This document shows positions 5,702-6,091 of a stretch of DNA of 6,091 nt, one piece after another (position 1 is the stretch's first letter; each line of letters starts with the position of its first letter). This stretch comes from Synechococcales cyanobacterium 340R_concoct_173_sub. GTDB taxonomy: Bacteria; Cyanobacteriota; Cyanobacteriia; Leptolyngbyales; Leptolyngbyaceae. The DNA is taken from contig JANXNM010000227.1 of assembly GCA_025354065.1 (NCBI GenBank), forward strand, positions 1 through 6,091, in the 5' to 3' direction. The notes under the pieces are model-generated. The model saw only the letters and a list, made by a program, of their open reading frames with translations. It searched no databases and was not told the origin of the DNA. The position numbers were made by a program, and so were the translations under genes.

Positions 5702-5770
5702 AATAGGGCGATCGTAAAATAGTGAGCATCCGATTAGAGTGATAATCCCATACCAATTGAAGATAGAAAA

Positions 5771-6091
5771 ATGGTGAGTCCCAATTTAATGAATTTAGTC
5801 TTCGATGATGATTGGCTAGAAGAAGCTGCTCGTCTTGAAGATATGATTGATGGTGAAATAACAGCAGGGTATTCAGGGCCAGCTTTGTCGCAGGTCTTAG
5901 CGAATCCAGCAGGATTTCGTAATACTCAGCGTATCCGATCGATCGTCCTACAAGAATTTCGAGATTTACTGCAAGAATTCAATCTCGGTATGGGAATTGA
6001 TGCCGCCTTTATTTGCGGGAAAGCTAGACTTCAGGAGCATCTTCAAAATCCGTCTAGGTCAATTCAAGAACAACTTTGGGTAATATTGGAA
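5771..6091 (+). CDS. Hypothetical protein, N-terminal part (3' end cut by window)
   Basis: ATG 5771 opens a frame of 107 codons with no stop before the right edge. The product starts MVSPNLMNLVFDDDWLEEAA, is acidic and mostly helical, and shows no motif I recognise. A second ATG at 5789 is a possible start; neither has a good Shine-Dalgarno sequence. It lies 69 bp after the membrane-protein gene on the same strand, with no hairpin terminator visible between them, so it may be part of the same transcript. The codon choices and CGATCG content resemble the rest of the window, which supports a real gene. Confidence 0.65.
   Translation, partial: MVSPNLMNLVFDDDWLEEAARLEDMIDGEITAGYSGPALSQVLANPAGFRNTQRIRSIVLQEFRDLLQEFNLGMGIDAAFICGKARLQEHLQNPSRSIQEQLWVILE

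Noticed and set aside
5733..5746. ATTA/TAAT inverted repeat as a terminator after the operon
   Set aside because: Four A/T pairs make too weak a stem and no T-run follows.
5304..5756. Minus-strand 150-residue frame opposite the membrane-protein gene
   Set aside because: It lies almost wholly antisense to a better supported gene in the three-gene operon and shows no domain.

Overview
The window reads as a piece of a cyanobacterial mobilisable plasmid or integrated mobilisable element. CGATCG is very frequent on both strands, and full HIP1 palindromes (GCGATCGC) occur at 135-142, 2886-2893 and 5285-5292, which is typical of cyanobacteria. No replication initiator, rRNA, tRNA, transposase or CRISPR array is visible, so plasmid and integrated element cannot be told apart from this window alone.

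Layout. (1) 1-1305, + strand: the C-terminal part of a membrane-anchored spermidine-synthase-like protein, open at the left edge. (2) 1302-3112, - strand: a mobilisation pair, a MobC-like ribbon-helix-helix protein followed by a MOBP-type relaxase in overlapping, probably coupled frames. The relaxase stop overlaps the stop of the left gene by 4 bp. (3) 3113-3735: a 620-bp non-coding region between divergent operons. Its left part (about 3113-3260) holds small inverted repeats and two candidate nick-like motifs and is a plausible oriT. Its middle (3275-3650) is a long array in which CAA recurs every 11-12 bp for 34 positions. Its right end holds a probable promoter. (4) 3736-5701, + strand: a tight three-gene operon coding for a small HTH protein with a basic, proline-rich tail, a deviant-Walker-A (ParA/MinD-superfamily) ATPase, and a coiled-coil protein with one membrane span. 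(5) 5771-6091: the start of an unrecognised gene that runs off the right edge.

The main result is the combination of (3) and (4). A DNA-binding protein, a ParA-like ATPase and a membrane protein, transcribed away from a relaxase operon across an array with about 11-bp phasing, resembles the stbABC/stbDR module next to oriT in plasmid R388, which links segregation to conjugation. The proteins here are not obvious StbA or StbC sequences by eye and the array is much longer than the R388 stbDRs, so this may be a divergent cyanobacterial version. A working model, which is inference, is that the HTH protein coats the array and represses its own promoter. The ATPase would act on that complex and the membrane protein would tether it, while MobC and the relaxase process the adjacent oriT.
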